Origin: Euwallacea fornicatus
Taxonomy: Eukaryota > Arthropoda > Insecta > Coleoptera > Curculionidae
Direction: 5' to 3'
Length of the DNA: 64,000 bases
Assembly: GCF_040115645.1 (NCBI RefSeq)
Contig: NC_089555.1
Location: forward strand, 1,240,001-1,304,000
The notes beneath the pieces were generated by a model. The model was not told the origin of the DNA and searched no databases. It saw nothing but the letters and a program-made list of their open reading frames with translations. Shown here one piece after another: positions 13,141 through 26,240 of this stretch. Made by a program: the position numbers and the translations under genes. Within the stretch, counting starts at the first letter, position 1; each line of letters opens with the position of its first letter.

Positions 13141-16100
13141 TTGTTGTTTACTTGTTCGGTGTTTTATTGTCGAACTAACGACGTTTAATAAACTCCTCAT
13201 CCACAATGATAAATCCTTGATTAGCCCTCATAATGAAAAAGTAAAAGTTCGAAGAGCGGTGTAATTAAAAATTCCAAATGCCCATACTACTTGCAAGTGG
13301 CTCCCTTTCACTCAATTCATTAGATGGTCAAGTGGTCCAATGACTGAAAGAAAGAGAGCAAATAGTACAAAAACGTCGAGCAAAACACTTTTGCTCTTTC
13401 TCCTTGTGATTGACCACTTTCTTGCAAGATGTTTTCCGGCATTTGCAATTAGTCCCAGTGCTTCGGCAAATTTTAATTTACGTTTTTTGGCACGGCGGAT
13501 TAAGTTTCTCCAATTAAATCCTTAGAATGTCTGAGATGTGTCATACTGTAATGTATTGTACCCTAAAAACTTCTCAGCAGCCAGCATTGAAACGGGATGA
13601 AAGAATAAAAGTATTTTTTTTCACAGATTTTCCATATCTAAGATGAAAGTTTGATTCGCCATATTATCAAGAAAATGATATGTGTGTTATTTTTTTAAAT
13701 TAATTATGATTATTGTGTTTTGGTCCCTTGTTCAGTTTGAAAAATATATGTCAATGTTTCCATCTGTTTAATTATTTTATCTTCGTACTAAAAAGATGTC
13801 TACCCAAAGAATATATTTATCTACCTCTAATCTAAAAACGAAAATTCCTTTGGTTTTTTGCCTTATCAGTTCTTCCAAGAATGCAAACTTTAAATATTTA
13901 ATTTGCCATCGTGCTATTTGGCAAACACCATAGTGAGTAAACATAATAAGTAAAGTTTTTACGAGCTATAATAGCGATTCTTTTCCTTCACCATATGATC
14001 AAGAAACTTGCTCCTGCGTATCATAATTGAAAATGAAGCTACATTAATTCAATGCATAATGAAGGAAATGCGCATACTTCCTTTTTTCAGTTTTATTCAA
14101 AACTAAATTGCATTTCGTCAATAACATTAACGTGTAAGCTACACATAAATTACTTCACATCTAGTACTTTCGTTCCGCAATCGTCCCGTATCAAATGCGG
14201 CTGCTCTCGTTCCACGGTACCAATTTATCATTTTTGATGTTATAATCGAGGAGCGGCCTGGCGACTTTCCATTGCATATTTAGATGAAAGTGAAAATATG
14301 TATCTCTAATACTCACTTCCTGCTCATATTCCTGTTATATATTAGACCGCAGGTGACGACCATCGGATTATCTGCATAGTTATCTAATATGTGGATCATG
14401 TTTCAATGCTGGAATGATGACGATCAATCAAGGTATTGGTCAATAATGCGTGGCTAAAAGTGATTTGTGTCATTGTTTAATCGGATTATGGGCCTTTGTG
14501 TCCGTTTCTTGTTGTGCCATCAATCATCACCTGTTTAGAATTTCTGTGCATATGAGAAAAATACTTGAAAGTGGGAAAAGAAGTCTCACTTTCCAATGAA
14601 ATCCTGCATGCATCATCCACCTAAATCTCATTTATAAGGGGAGATTTATGAGCCTAATGATAATCTATAAACGCAGTTCATGGAAATACATAAATTCACC
14701 AATCTCTTTTATTGCACAAATAGTAGAAAGTAAGTTCACTTTGCGATACGCACCTAAGAACGCATTTTTAATGTGATATAACTTCTTTGAACGATTCAGA
14801 TGAATTTTGGTTTCTCAATAATTCAATAAAAAATTAGAATAAAAGCACACGTAACTAATTGAGCGGAGATCTACTGATCTTAAAAACTTATTAAAGCATT
14901 GAAGATCGTTATCACTGTTCACATAATTACTATTTTAGACTTTAGTACATCAGGCTCTTTGTATATAACAATGACTGTAATAACTGCGAGTTCGGTAAAT
15001 CTTCTCAGTTCGGCACGAGCAAGCTAACCGTCTGGCTTAATTAACTATCGCTTTAAGCCATTTTTTAACAATAGGTTGTACAAAATTAGATTAGCAGTGT
15101 TGAATAGTTAAGGAAGTTTTTGATTGAGTTAGGCAGGTGGCAATTACCGAAGCTCCTGTAAAGTTGAATGAAAAACCGTGATTAGGAACTTTTGTAGGAA
15201 TTAGGAAAAACGAGTAGTTGTTGAGATTTTGGGACAGTACAAGCTTCCGAATTTTCCTTCCAGAAATTTTGGAAAATTGGAGCTGTTTTCAAAATGTTTT
15301 GATAAGCATAATCAGATATAAAGAAACCCAAGATTTTCAAAATTTGCGTTCCAGAAACCCCAGTTTTTGGTACTACTGTGTTAGGTCAGATTGATTTGGG
15401 AAGCTCACGAGATATAGCTACAAATCTCAGGATTAGAAATTCATCTTTCACCAGACGTAATGCTTCATGACGATCGTGAGCGGTTAGATGGATGACGAGA
15501 GGAGAACGGGTTTGTCTTAATTAATTTAGGTTAGTTCAAGTTTCACAGATGAAAAAATTTACCACCATGCTTTCGGACGGACCCATGGCAAAGAGGTACG
15601 ATTTTAGTAGGCAGGCGCTCGTTAAGTGTGAATTCGACATAACCTGATCGATTGATCAACAGGCCGGGTACCTATGAAGTTTTTCTCCTCTAAAAAAAAA
15701 AAGTTGATTCAAGTTAAAGAAGTCATCAGAACACACATTATTTATATGTATCAACTGGACAAAAGGTAGAAAATAGGAGGTGAAAAACATAGATTGCACT
15801 GTAAACTGAACATCATGAAACTGCTCCTATATTCTGAGGACCACCGGAATGCTATCAGAACAATGGAAAGGGGCAATAATGGAAACGAATACATAAAGGG
15901 AGAAGTCATTGGTCGGAAGTAATACCTCACGGTGGTGTGGGCGCAAGGAAAGGGGGTTTAGTCGGGCGGTGATTCCCAGGCGGGAACGTATAAAGAGGGC
16001 AAATAAGACCGTTTTACGCCACATCTTCAAATCTCAAAGCAGAGTTTCCTTAACCTCGTGGAAAAAAGAGTTACTTCAGGTCATATTACCTTCTATTGCG

Positions 16101-18492
16101 AAGCGATAATGTATTATCGCACCCGATTATCTCGCTAGCTGAATAATGCCCATATACAGGCAGTTATTAATCTATTAGTCCGCTGTTATTTTGCAGTCAT
16201 TCTGCGCCCTCAATAAAGCCAGTGGAGGGAGAAAAGTTATATTTTTTGCTTCAATAATAATAATTGCCCACTTTTTTTGAAAGGACCAGAGGTGGCATTG
16301 CATAAGGAGGGTGCCGTTTCTGTACAAAGGTCAGCACAATGAAATAATATAAAATTCCTACAACGTTTCATCGAATGTCTAATAAATTTTCGATAATTTT
16401 GGGGCCCAATCGGGCTGTAGAAATCCTCGAGAGACTTGTATTAAGAAATCAATTCATGCCACGTAAATCCCTAATTTTCAAGTCTCCTTCAGCACATTTG
16501 CAACATATTTTTCTATACACTTTTACCGTTTTATTAAGGAGACTTTACAAAATCATTTAAGCCGTCGCTTTCTTCATTCACCAAAACCGAAATGGATTTC
16601 TTCAAGAGCAGCCCATTGAGAAACAGTAATTGGGCCCTGCGGGATCCCGAGCAGGTAATGAAAGCAGGATTCCCAAGAATAATAGTCAACAATAACTTTG
16701 TCCATCCCCTTATGGGGGAAAAAAACTCCAAAAGAGAAGGGCTCGTAAATAGAAACTAATAAAATACTTTCAGATCCTCATTCCACGTATCAGCCCAATC
16801 CGTAGGTTGGAACGAACGCGAGTAAATAACCATTAAGAGGCCCGCTTAAGAACCATCCACATACGCCTAAGCCAATCTATTTCATTAGGAATAAAACATT
16901 CACTTGACCACATTGCTTTTCAAACGGGATATTTGTATATTATGTGCTCATGAAGACCATCATGACAGAGAAAGTTCATATGGGTTGCGAGATTCATCAA
17001 TATTATTAGGAATAATTTATTCCAGCATGTATGTGAATGATCTAATTCATGTGCGAAATTTATGTCCGCATTTGAATTGCTAATAGAGAAACCATCCCAT
17101 GAGGTATCATCCATCATTGAAGCTGGTTGTCACTGTTTTATCTCTGTTAAATACAAAAAATTTAAATTAAATAATAGAAGTTTTTTATCGAAGGGTCTTG
17201 CACCATAACTCTTCCTTAATGGAATCATTACACTTAATGGAAATGCTTCTTATGCATGCATGGCAAGCTTCTCACCGTTGTAAGGCATTAATCAGACCAA
17301 TTAACATTTTGTTAAGCTCCATTGTAGTGCGTGTGTAAGTGGACGTTGACCATTGATGCTTTAACAGCCTTTCGAACATTAGCAGGAACAATACAGGAAA
17401 AGAGAAAAAATTAACCTACTTCTTAACGACTTTTTTCCGGCACTTTAATTCGTTCCTCATGGAGGTGTAAATGTAATATGACATCACCATCACCATCACA
17501 CCTGTTTATACCACCCGAGTTCTTGGCAAGGTAGGGCAAACGATGACTATGCCAAAGCTCACACCGTCCACCTTCACCTTGCGAAAGCTCTTAAATTGGG
17601 CGCTGGACACTTCGTTCACCAATTCATTTGCTACACTCACTCTTCTTGTTTCGAGGTTTACTCCTAATGCTGATGGCGGTAAGTTTAGTGGATTAGGAAG
17701 TGTTTTTGCCGGTTTTTTGTGTGGGTGACGTGAAATCAAAGGTAGTAACGGCCGTTTTGGATCAAGTGGAAGCAGATTGGTGACGTACAGATAATTTTCT
17801 TTGCTGATACAAAGGGCATTTTGTGATTTGGTTTTGTAAAGGGGAACCACACTTAAATGTTGTAATATGCAGTGACGTAATTCACTTCTCCATAGGGGTA
17901 GAATTTATTCTTTGGCTGAGGAACCGCGGAAAAAGCGCGACTGATTTTATTCCAATTGGTCTGAATCTCGTTCAGGCTGCCGAGAAAATTTACAGTTATT
18001 ATGACATTTAAAGATAAAAAAATATTTTGAGATTTTGAGCGACACTTCCTTCGCCATTTTGTCAAGAAACGTGGTATCGCAAGAGGTCTTTCTTACATTT
18101 TAGAGGAGATTTTATTGTTTTGCTAAAAAAGAGTGTCACGGGTCTCTGCGAGTATTCGTTTTAATTTGTCAAATCCGATGGTTGACTTAGATTTCAAGGT
18201 TTCAAGAGAGTTCACAGCCATCGCCAATCGCCAGGATCGAATAAAAAGCGGAGCTCAACCAATATTTAAAACAGATATTTGTAATTATGAAGTTATTGAG
18301 TTTTAGACCATTGAAGGCATCCCTCTGACGAGCCATATTGGATGAAAATATGACTTCATGTCGATAGTTTTTCTGAAAGTTCCCGGAGTAAGTTGCATGC
18401 TCCCCCCAACGCGAGTATGTTTATCAGTTGTTCAAAATTTTTAGTTTCGAAACACATAATTCTAGGAGCAAAATTTTTGCTCATTGTAAGTA
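13141..18492. other. Intergenic, no gene supported
   Basis: AT-rich sequence with short open frames on both strands. Overlapping opposite-strand frames at 17506-17850 have no family similarity. A 55-codon frame at 16592-16759 (starting MDFFKSSPLRNSNW) has a fair start context but nothing else to support it. A short CATCAC microsatellite lies near 17481-17500. Confidence 0.45.
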
Positions 18493-19058
18493 CAGTGAAA
18501 GTTGCGAATAACGGTGTCGGTTATAACGACAAGTCGCGTATAGCGACGGAAATTCGACCGTTTGGTTGAATTTGCATTGACCCCAATGTAAAAAAGTCGC
18601 TTTTAACGTCCGCAAAAAAGACATTTTAGGTGCATTCGTTGCCCGGTATAACAATGCTACGGGATATAGTATAGTAATTGTAGTATAAAGTCGACACCGC
18701 CGGCATTATTTGAAAGGTCATTCAAAGACTGACCGACGTTTTTAAAAAGCTCCGCTTTTAGAGGCTTTATAGACAAATCCGAGAAAATGTGTTTTTAATA
18801 TGCATATTTGACACACCTATATGTATACGGTCGTGTTTTTTTGTTTGACTGGATTTGTATTTAAAACTGCTAAAACACTGATTTTTTTAATAAGTTTCGG
18901 TCTTTTTCGCGGACTATCTAATGGAATGCGTTATATTGCAATTAGTATGAATACATGAAAAATCAGTTTCTTTGAGTCATTTATTGGCACCAAGCAACTA
19001 GAACTAGTTTCAAGTGTCCAATTTTCATTTATGTTTTGCGTCGGTAAATGGCTCGAAC

Positions 19059-19582
19059 TATACATGTGTTCAGGCGAACCCTGGACATAGGAGCTTAACA
19101 TGGAAAATCGGTTTTTATTTTTTTGCGTCTACACGGATTATCCAATCGAAAAACTTTTACATGGAGGTTAGAATGTTCAAAACCGGCCAACATCCCGCAA
19201 ATTTTTCGATGTTCTAATAGGAACCGTTTTGGCTCAAACCGCTTCCAAGTTTCGAAAATTTGAGTGTCCCGCGTAACCGTTCGACGTCACTGTCGGCCAG
19301 AGTCAAGACTTAGTGTTTGTTTAATTACGACCTTGACTTTGACCAATCGTGGTCTCGAACGGTTGCGCGGGACATTTAAACTTTTGAAATTTGGAGGCGT
19401 TTTGAGCAAAAACGGCCCAAATTAGAAAATTGGAAAAATTGCGGAATGATGGTCGGTCTTCAGTACTCTGATCGCTATATAAAAGTTTTTCAATTGGAGA
19501 ATCCGTTCTGGCGCAAAAAAATAAAAACCTATATCCTGTGTTAATCTTCTATGTCCAGGATTCCCCTGGATACCCGGTATAT
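19059..19582. mobile_element. Hairpin element nested in the Tigger element (family 'TATACCGGG', copy 1)
   Basis: The left arm begins tatacatgtgttcagg, and the right end on the opposite strand begins tataccgggtatccagg. Both continue with cctggacata.gag.ttaaca and then ttttattttttt. Arms are about 230 bp and meet near 19300-19340. The same element occurs at 56091-56830. Open frames in the left arm are not genes. Confidence 0.85.
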
Positions 19583-20021
19583 GCAAATTAGAGGTTGTAT
19601 TGATTGTAGTTATTCAGTTGGTTCGTGTTATTGCAATTTCGTTGTGTTTTGATAAATTACTTCACTTCGAAGAATCGTGAAAACATCAAGAATGCGTTTA
19701 ATGAAAATTTGTTGCTAAAGCAAAAATTTAAGTTATCCATTATTGGGATATTGATTAGGCACTAGTGGTTTGAAAGGGAAAAAAGTAAAGGATCAGCAAT
19801 CAGTAGCCCACTACTACATGCAAAAGCGGAACAGTCTCCCAAAATAATGAATAAAGTGCCGGAATATAAATATTTAAAACGTAGGATTAAACGCGTCTAG
19901 CAAAGAGATAACGTATATAGCAAAAATTAGTGGTAAAGCTGTTAGTGTACCACATGCAGTGACAAAAGCTGCTTTAAAACTCTGTGGCTAGAAATTCGAA
20001 AAAAATAACCAAAATGACGAG

Positions 20022-20584
20022 ATTTTGAATTCAGATGAAACAGGCCCCATTTTCTAAAGACTGGGGCACTGAATAAAAAAAAGAAAACTTTTTGGTTTTT
20101 AAAAACAAAGAGCGTGCTATTAAATTTCAGTATACAATATCAATGATTTTTAAAGCATGAAACAGGATACTATCCCGACCAATCACGAATTGGGTTAGAC
20201 ATGCAGATTTAAAACTCGCCCCAGTAGTTGACGATGTTGAAGAGGAGGAAGATCGGCCTTTAGTCGAGGTAGCAAGAAAGATATATAATGATTTTGAAAA
20301 AGAAGATGATGTGCTCCTTGCCATGATCGAACATATTGTCGGATGAATTACGGAGTAATTTAGTAAAAGTTGATATTTACTTAGAAATAAACGGTGCTTT
20401 ATCCGACGAGCAAATTGCAGACGAAGTGTTCTCCATTCGAAATATCCGAGAAAGTCATAGAGACCTCGAGGATGGTGAGGATTTTAAGCCACCATCAATT
20501 GTAGAAGCTGTAAAAACCCTGAAGAATTATATGCTATGCAGTTATTGCGTGAATGAAATCAGTTTCATAAAGAAAAAAAATTAA
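20022..20584 (+). pseudogene. Tigger-like transposase remnant
   Basis: ILNSDETGPIF at 20022-20054 matches the first catalytic-Asp motif of pogo/Tigger transposases (usually NADETGLFW) and is followed at once by a stop. Further on come an acidic stretch (VVDDVEEEEDRPLVEVA, near 20230-20280) and, after a frame change, LSDEQIADEVF...DFKPPSIVEAVKTLKNYM (20400-20540), the acidic C-terminal tail usual for Tigger proteins. Several frameshifts and stops; inactive. Confidence 0.7.
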
Positions 20585-20864
20585 TTCATTTGTTTTAATT
20601 TACATTGCAAAAACTAAACAAATATTTGAATAAATAATGTGTTTTTGTCATACATAGATAAATATAAATAAGTTAGAAGTCAAATTAAATTATTTATGTT
20701 TTATTATTTTTCTGTTATTGAATTAATTTTTTTTAATATATTCATGTGTTTCTTTCATGTTTCTTTAATCATGAAAAAAAACAATTCTCGATGTAATAGC
20801 GACCGGATGTAATGACCGTTTTTACTCGGTCCCCTCGCCGTTGTTATATTCGACTTTCACTGTA

Positions 20865-22194
20865 AATACATTTGTCTAATTCCACTGAAAATATAATCCA
20901 AATTCCATAGATTGCTTAAAAGTTTTCAACACGCTGCGCAAAAATTTTTAAAGGGTAATTTAAGCCCTGAAAATCTGAGATTTCTAAATTAATGACTTTG
21001 CTGGTTTGATTCTTGGCCATCTATCGTGCCTACCTGGCTCCAATACCGGCGAAAAACTCGAGATAAATTCGATTTTTTACCAAAAATTCTCAGATCAGCA
21101 CCAAAACATCATAGATCTGTTCAGAGTTCAGCAAGTTTTTGAAATTTTCTATTGTGCAAATTCACGATTATAAACCAGTGATTTTTGGTCATTGAAACCA
21201 CTTGTTTGTGGCTTAGATTTGGTAGGAGTAGAGCTTTGAGGCACTCAGTAGACCACCACAAGATGGGAATAGTATTTAGAAGGAAGTTAAGTTTTGAGAT
21301 GAAGCGAATTTTTTTTAAGTTTAGTAAATTTCTACTTAAAAATAAAAAAAAAACGGAAATGAGCTTAAAAATAATGCGGATCCGATGGCTGAACGTAAAC
21401 CGGATAATTCGCATATTACATGCGCAATCGAAATCATCTTGATTGTTTCTTCGTACCGACTTCAATCACTATAATTTCTTACACAATCAGATAGTAGGCA
21501 TGATCACATTACAGGACCAGTCCAATTGAGAAAGTCGAATAATTGTGGTGATTAAGCATTTATTTAGATAAAAATCCAAAATTTCATCGGATGTTCTATT
21601 AAGGCGAACTTCTGACTTTAATAGGTTTCCCGTCGATCCGGTGTTGAGAGAGTAAAAGTCTCTTTAAATTCATCGCATGAAGGACGATAATTCACATGAA
21701 TTGATGAAAGAAAGGTGCGATGTTTTGCTAAATGCCGGAAACGCAAAGTTTTGTTCCAGCTCAGTGGGTTCTTTGAACAAAACGTTTCAATGATTCATAA
21801 TTATGATACTCGTAAGTGTTTAGATTTTTTTTTGCAATATGTAACAGTTTTGCAACGCAAATGCAGGAGCTTTTACTTTCGCACTGCCTTCGGAGGTGTT
21901 TTTGTTTCGGATGGAATCCGCACGACTCTCTAAACAGAAAACTCTCCGTGTCGTTAATTGTGAAAGAAAAGCCTCACAGAGAAAGTTTACTTATATTCAT
22001 AACAATCATAATTGTACCCGAACTCTGTCTCTGTGTTGTTACACACTTGGGCGGGCCCCTTAGATATGTCGTAATGAATGCCGCCAAAGAATAGCGCAGC
22101 CAATTTGTCACACCCGCTGATTTTTCGAACACAAACAAACATTCTTCAGCAATTTATTTCGCCTGCAGAGCAATCTGTAAATATAACTTTGCCC
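20865..22194. other. Intergenic; upstream region of the second Gln-rich gene
   Basis: No gene recognised. Open frames at 21121-21465 and 21185-21442 overlap on opposite strands and resemble no family. The last 100-200 bases should hold the promoter of the following gene; no clear TATA box is seen. Confidence 0.45.
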
Positions 22195-23220
22195 ATGCAG
22201 ATAATGAATTTGGCCCTGATCATATGTCTTGTGACCGTAGTCAGAGCAGCTAGTCCCGAGCGCCAGAAGACTAGTCTTGAAGACATCGAAAGGGACTATA
22301 ACCCATCGAAAGTGAGTTCAAAACCCATCCTTAAGGAGAAACACTAAAACACTCTTATTAGGCTAACAGGATCTCGGTAGGATCGCCCACAAAGTTTGGG
22401 TTTGTACCTCAAAGAACTGCCCCTTCCTACGCAGCTTCCCAGCCCAAGTACCAGTTCAATTCTCAAACCAACTATCAGGTTAACAAGAAAACAACTGCAA
22501 AGGCTGCAAAATATATGAGTTACCAACCTCAGCATGCAGCTCAAGGCTTTACTCAGCCGGAATATCAATTACAATACCAACAGCCTTCGCAACAATACCA
22601 ACAGCCTTCGAAGCAATATCAACAATCTTCACAGCAATACCAGCAGACTTCGCAGCTGTATCAGCAGCCTACCCAGCAGTACGATCAATATGAGAACGTT
22701 CAGTATGTGACTGATAACTCTATAAGTCAGCTTAAAAGTCAGCAGCCCCAGTATTACTACGTGCAGCAGTATCCAGCTTCAAGTACTGCCGTGGAGTCTG
22801 TCGTTGACCCTAAAGGTACTGCATTCTTGTTAGCGTATTTAAAGTGATAGAGATGAGTTTTTAGGGATGCAATACGTGTATTTCCCCTCCTACTCCTCAG
22901 CCAACTCAATAACTACTGACCAGAAGTATCTTCAACAGTACTTGAGTGGAGAAGATGAAGAGCAGCCTCAATTGCCTGCAGTGACGACCACCGTCAAGTA
23001 CACCAGTGTACCTACTGGTAAAAGTAGCACTAAGAACTACTTCGTCCAAGGTAAAGGATTTCCGTATGAAGCGCCTAAGGTTCAGTACCAGCCCCAGCCT
23101 CAGGAGGATGTTGTAATAAAGAGAGAACCTAAGAGTTTGTTGGACTCTTATGTGCCATCGATTGTGCAGCTGCAGTACTTAAAGCAGCAGGGGAAATTAA
23201 TGAGCTACACCAAATTTTAA
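22195..23220 (+). CDS. Secreted Gln/Tyr-rich structural-type protein (about 308 aa, 3 exons)
   Basis: Exon model: 22195-22311, 22362-22815, 22865-23220, phases consistent. An in-frame ATG at 22204 would remove three residues and is as good a start. The N-terminus is a signal peptide (MNLALIICLVTVVRAAS). The mature chain has KFGFVPQR and PKYQFNSQ, then five to six copies of a YQQPSQQ-like heptad (near 22567-22680; units QQYQQPS, KQYQQSS, QQYQQTS, QLYQQPT), a Tyr/Gln-rich segment (QPQYYYVQQYP), YVYFPSYSSANS, a small acidic patch, and IVQLQYLKQQGK near the end. KYQF and the order signal peptide / KYQF / LQQYLSG-type block recall the gene at 10601, so the two are probably paralogs. The repeats suggest an extracellular, possibly cross-linked, structural role; that is inference. 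Confidence 0.82.
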
Positions 23221-23383
23221 GGACAGAAAATTGTTAATTTAGTGGCCAGTTCCGCTTGTTTTTGTCGCCATTTTGTTGTAAAAGCACAGTATTAAGTTGT
23301 AAGCATGCTTAAAGAGGCCTATTTATTGTTTGCGTTATGTTAAAAGCACCATTATCGTATAAATATGTGAGATTTATATGTGA

Positions 23384-23389
23384 AATAAA
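23384..23389 (+). terminator. Polyadenylation signal AATAAA
   Basis: Lies 164 bases after the stop codon of the preceding gene, in the context tgtgaaataaacgtcctgg. Confidence 0.65.
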
Positions 23390-25420
23390 CGTCCTGGAAG
23401 GATTGCTTTAGAAGACATAGATGCAGTTAATATTTTAGTGGAGATGCGGGAGTGTAGGCAACACACCGCGCACGTTGCCTTGAAGGGAGGCAGTTCAGAG
23501 CTAAAGTAATGAATGGCTAGGTTTGTTTCGGAGGTTTCGCATCTTTAATCGTTTTATATCCCTTAGGGCGAATACATTAATGCCCTGATAGTTTTATCGA
23601 GAGGATGTCCACCTAAACGGTGGAGTTCGCCAGTGCGTTATTCCTTTTTCATTATTATTATGGAACTTGTGTTGCTGGTTAATTTACAGGAAGATGTGAA
23701 ATGTTGGCCCTCCGTGTTAAAAGATCAATATCCAGAGTGTTGGACCAGGCACAGGAACATAATTTACACATAAAATAATTATGAACTATTGGCGCAGTAT
23801 TAGTAATTTTGTTATTGTCCGTGCAAACTATCGGATGTAATATAACAAGTGCTTTGAAAATTATCTATGAATTGTAGGTCAACATGCGTGAATGAAATTT
23901 GGAACGAAAACGTTTTCCTGACCCTAATTGCATGAATGCACATCATGCTAAAATTGATCGATTATGTTCGATGCAGGAGTCCCATTCGGAAGAGAATTTC
24001 ATGAATCAGATGCGACTTATTCACGACTCTTCAGTACAATTTCCGACTGAGGAGTAGATGTTAGTAGAAATTTATCGCCATAAAATTAATGCCTCATTGC
24101 CTGTAGTTGCATTATTACTTGATGGTAAAATTCCACGTTTACAGGGCAAAAAAAATGGTGCGTGTCACATGATCTTTGATCACTTAGTCCTAAAGGTCTC
24201 TTTTCTGAAGGTTATTAACTTTGCTTGAGGAGGGTTCAATCGATTTCCACAGCTTTGCTTTAGAATTGAGGGGGCGAAACATAGAGGTCTCTTGGGGCTG
24301 AGCAGGATTACTCTAAAGAAATGAATAACTGAAGCTCGCTAGTTGCTCTGTAATATGTTGAGAGTCTCCATATTTCTTTTTTATTTGAAGAAACAGAGGC
24401 TTCATTTAGGGACATTTTTGAATTAAATATGTATTTCAGGAATTTCTCTGGTTTGTCTCTGAAATTTGCTTAGAAACACATGATGGCTGCTGCAAATTCA
24501 TCATTACTCTGTTCATTAAAGAGGTTGTGATAAATTCCGATAATTCAAGGTCTGTAATATTTAAATTTTTCCAATGGAAAACTTATAGAGAACTTTCGTT
24601 AATGAGGGCGAGACCATAGAGCGCACAGTGCGTTCAGAATTTGAAGGGGCCAATCATAGAGCTGCGTACCAGCTGAGCATATTAATATTAATTAATATCC
24701 AACCTTTTTCATGGAAAAATTTTTCACAGGGTTTTCGCTAATGAAATCGCTCCTCAATTTGAGCAAGAAACATCTCGACCATCAGGGTAAATTCCCCTCC
24801 AAAAATGCATTTTCTGTTTATCTAAAGAGCGTTGTGTGCGCATATCTCTCAGACCGAATAATTAATTAACTCAGCTACCCGTCATAACGAATTTTATCCC
24901 TGTACATTAAAGCACACTCAAAAAACTTATCTTAATAACTAGACAGCTGGATTTTCATGCATGCCTAACGAGAATTTGCTAATTGATATTTAGTGCATGC
25001 ACGGGGCACACATGTAGGCGACACGGCAACTGTATGTCCCTTTTTTCCCTTTTTTCCGCCAGCTTGGTCTTCACTGGCTAGGTGCGTATATTATAGTTTA
25101 CATAATAATTATTATTTTATTTGGAAACAGGGGTCGTCACAGCTACCAGTAGCACATCTGAATCGGCTCAAAGTTGTCCATGTTTCCTCGGTTTCACCCA
25201 AAACAGCGGTTAAACAGATATACCCCCGTGATTTATACGACTATGCCGTGCGGCTTTTGTGAATCACACAATATATCACACTCCACTAACTCAGTCCTAT
25301 AGCTAGATTTATCAGCAGATGAAATTTTGGTTTCATTGCGGCTGATATTACCAAGGTTTCAATTACGATGGAAATAGGACGATGTAACTATCACTTTGGG
25401 GATAACTTATGCGAGGTGGC
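23390..25420. other. Intergenic, no gene supported
   Basis: Only short open frames without family similarity. Nothing with splice or promoter context was recognised. Confidence 0.45.
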
Positions 25421-25421
25421 A

Positions 25422-25457
25422 GAGGGGGGGGGGTGAACTCTTATATATATATATATA
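25422..25457. repeat. Poly-G run followed by (TA)n microsatellite
   Basis: A run of about ten G (interrupted once by A at its start) is followed a few bases later by about eight TA units. Simple-sequence DNA. Confidence 0.85.
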
Positions 25458-25550
25458 ATGGCTTTTAAGATTTTGGGAAGGGTAAGATCAGCATATGGAC
25501 ATGCATACGTGAAATAATTCTTGTAAATTCTGATTTTGAAGAACTGAAAA

Positions 25551-26240
25551 TATACAGGGTGATGCACTTAAAAATACACACTCTCGGAAATTTCATTCTG
25601 ATTTTAAGGACGATGTCTAGCAAATTCACTTACAATAATCACTTTTGAGACTCCAAAACTCCGGAACGGCGAGAGACCTATAGGGAGAAACGAAGCTGTA
25701 ATATGTGATTTTTTATACGCTGAAATTATACGGGGTGTTGCGTTTAAACAAGAAGCCGAAATGGAAACATCCATCGTCGAAACTGTTACCGTAAATAGCC
25801 GATTTCAAATGTCCAGCAATATACAGGGCGTTGCATTACAAAATCACTGTTTTACGTCATTGTGGGGCGAAGAGATTGGAACGGCAATTCCCAAGGAATT
25901 CTCTCAGACTATCGTTTTTGAAGTTTAAGAACTTCAGAATGGTGAGAGGTCGTTATAGAGAAATGAATATTTAACATTCAGTTTTTCATACACTGAAATT
26001 ACATGTGGTCCTGCATTTAAACATGAAGTCGGTATAGGAACATGTATCGTTGAAACATTCACTGTAAATCGCCGACTTAAAATGTCGGGCAATATACAGG
26101 GTGTCGAATAAAAAATAACTAGTTTGTGTCATTGAAGGCCGAAAAGATCGAAAAGAATTATAATAACATCGGCGATTTTCGCATCAATTTGAGAATATAC
26201 GGGGTGTTGCATTTTAAAAATTTGCTCTTCAGATCGTCGA
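25551..26240. repeat. Tandem repeat, period 272 bp, with internal TATACRGGGTGTTGC motifs
   Basis: Copies around 25655-25862 and 25927-26134 align base for base at an offset of 272: tatacggggtgttgcgtttaaac (25727) with ttacatgtggtcctgcatttaaac (25999), and aatatacagggcgttgc (about 25818) with aatatacagggtgtcg (about 26090). Partial units flank them (tatacagggtgatgc at 25551 and tatacggggtgttgc at 26195). The internal motif resembles the ends of the hairpin elements. Confidence 0.75.

Larger units (their letters stand above)
18493..20862 (+). mobile_element. pogo/Tigger-type DNA transposon, decayed
   Basis: Both ends read CAGTGAAAGT (the right end on the opposite strand) and are flanked by TA, the pogo/Tigger target duplication. 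The inner end sequence, with runs such as ggttataacgacaag, also fits this family. Inside are transposase relics and a nested hairpin element at 19059-19582. About 1.8 kb remains without the nested insert, so the coding part is shortened as well as mutated. Confidence 0.8.

Noticed and set aside
16592..16759. 55-codon frame starting MDFFKSSPL
   Set aside because: Fair start context only; no homology, promoter or downstream exon could be supported.
17506..17850. 114-codon minus-strand frame
   Set aside because: Overlaps a plus-strand frame; composition is not protein-like across its length and no exon boundaries fit.
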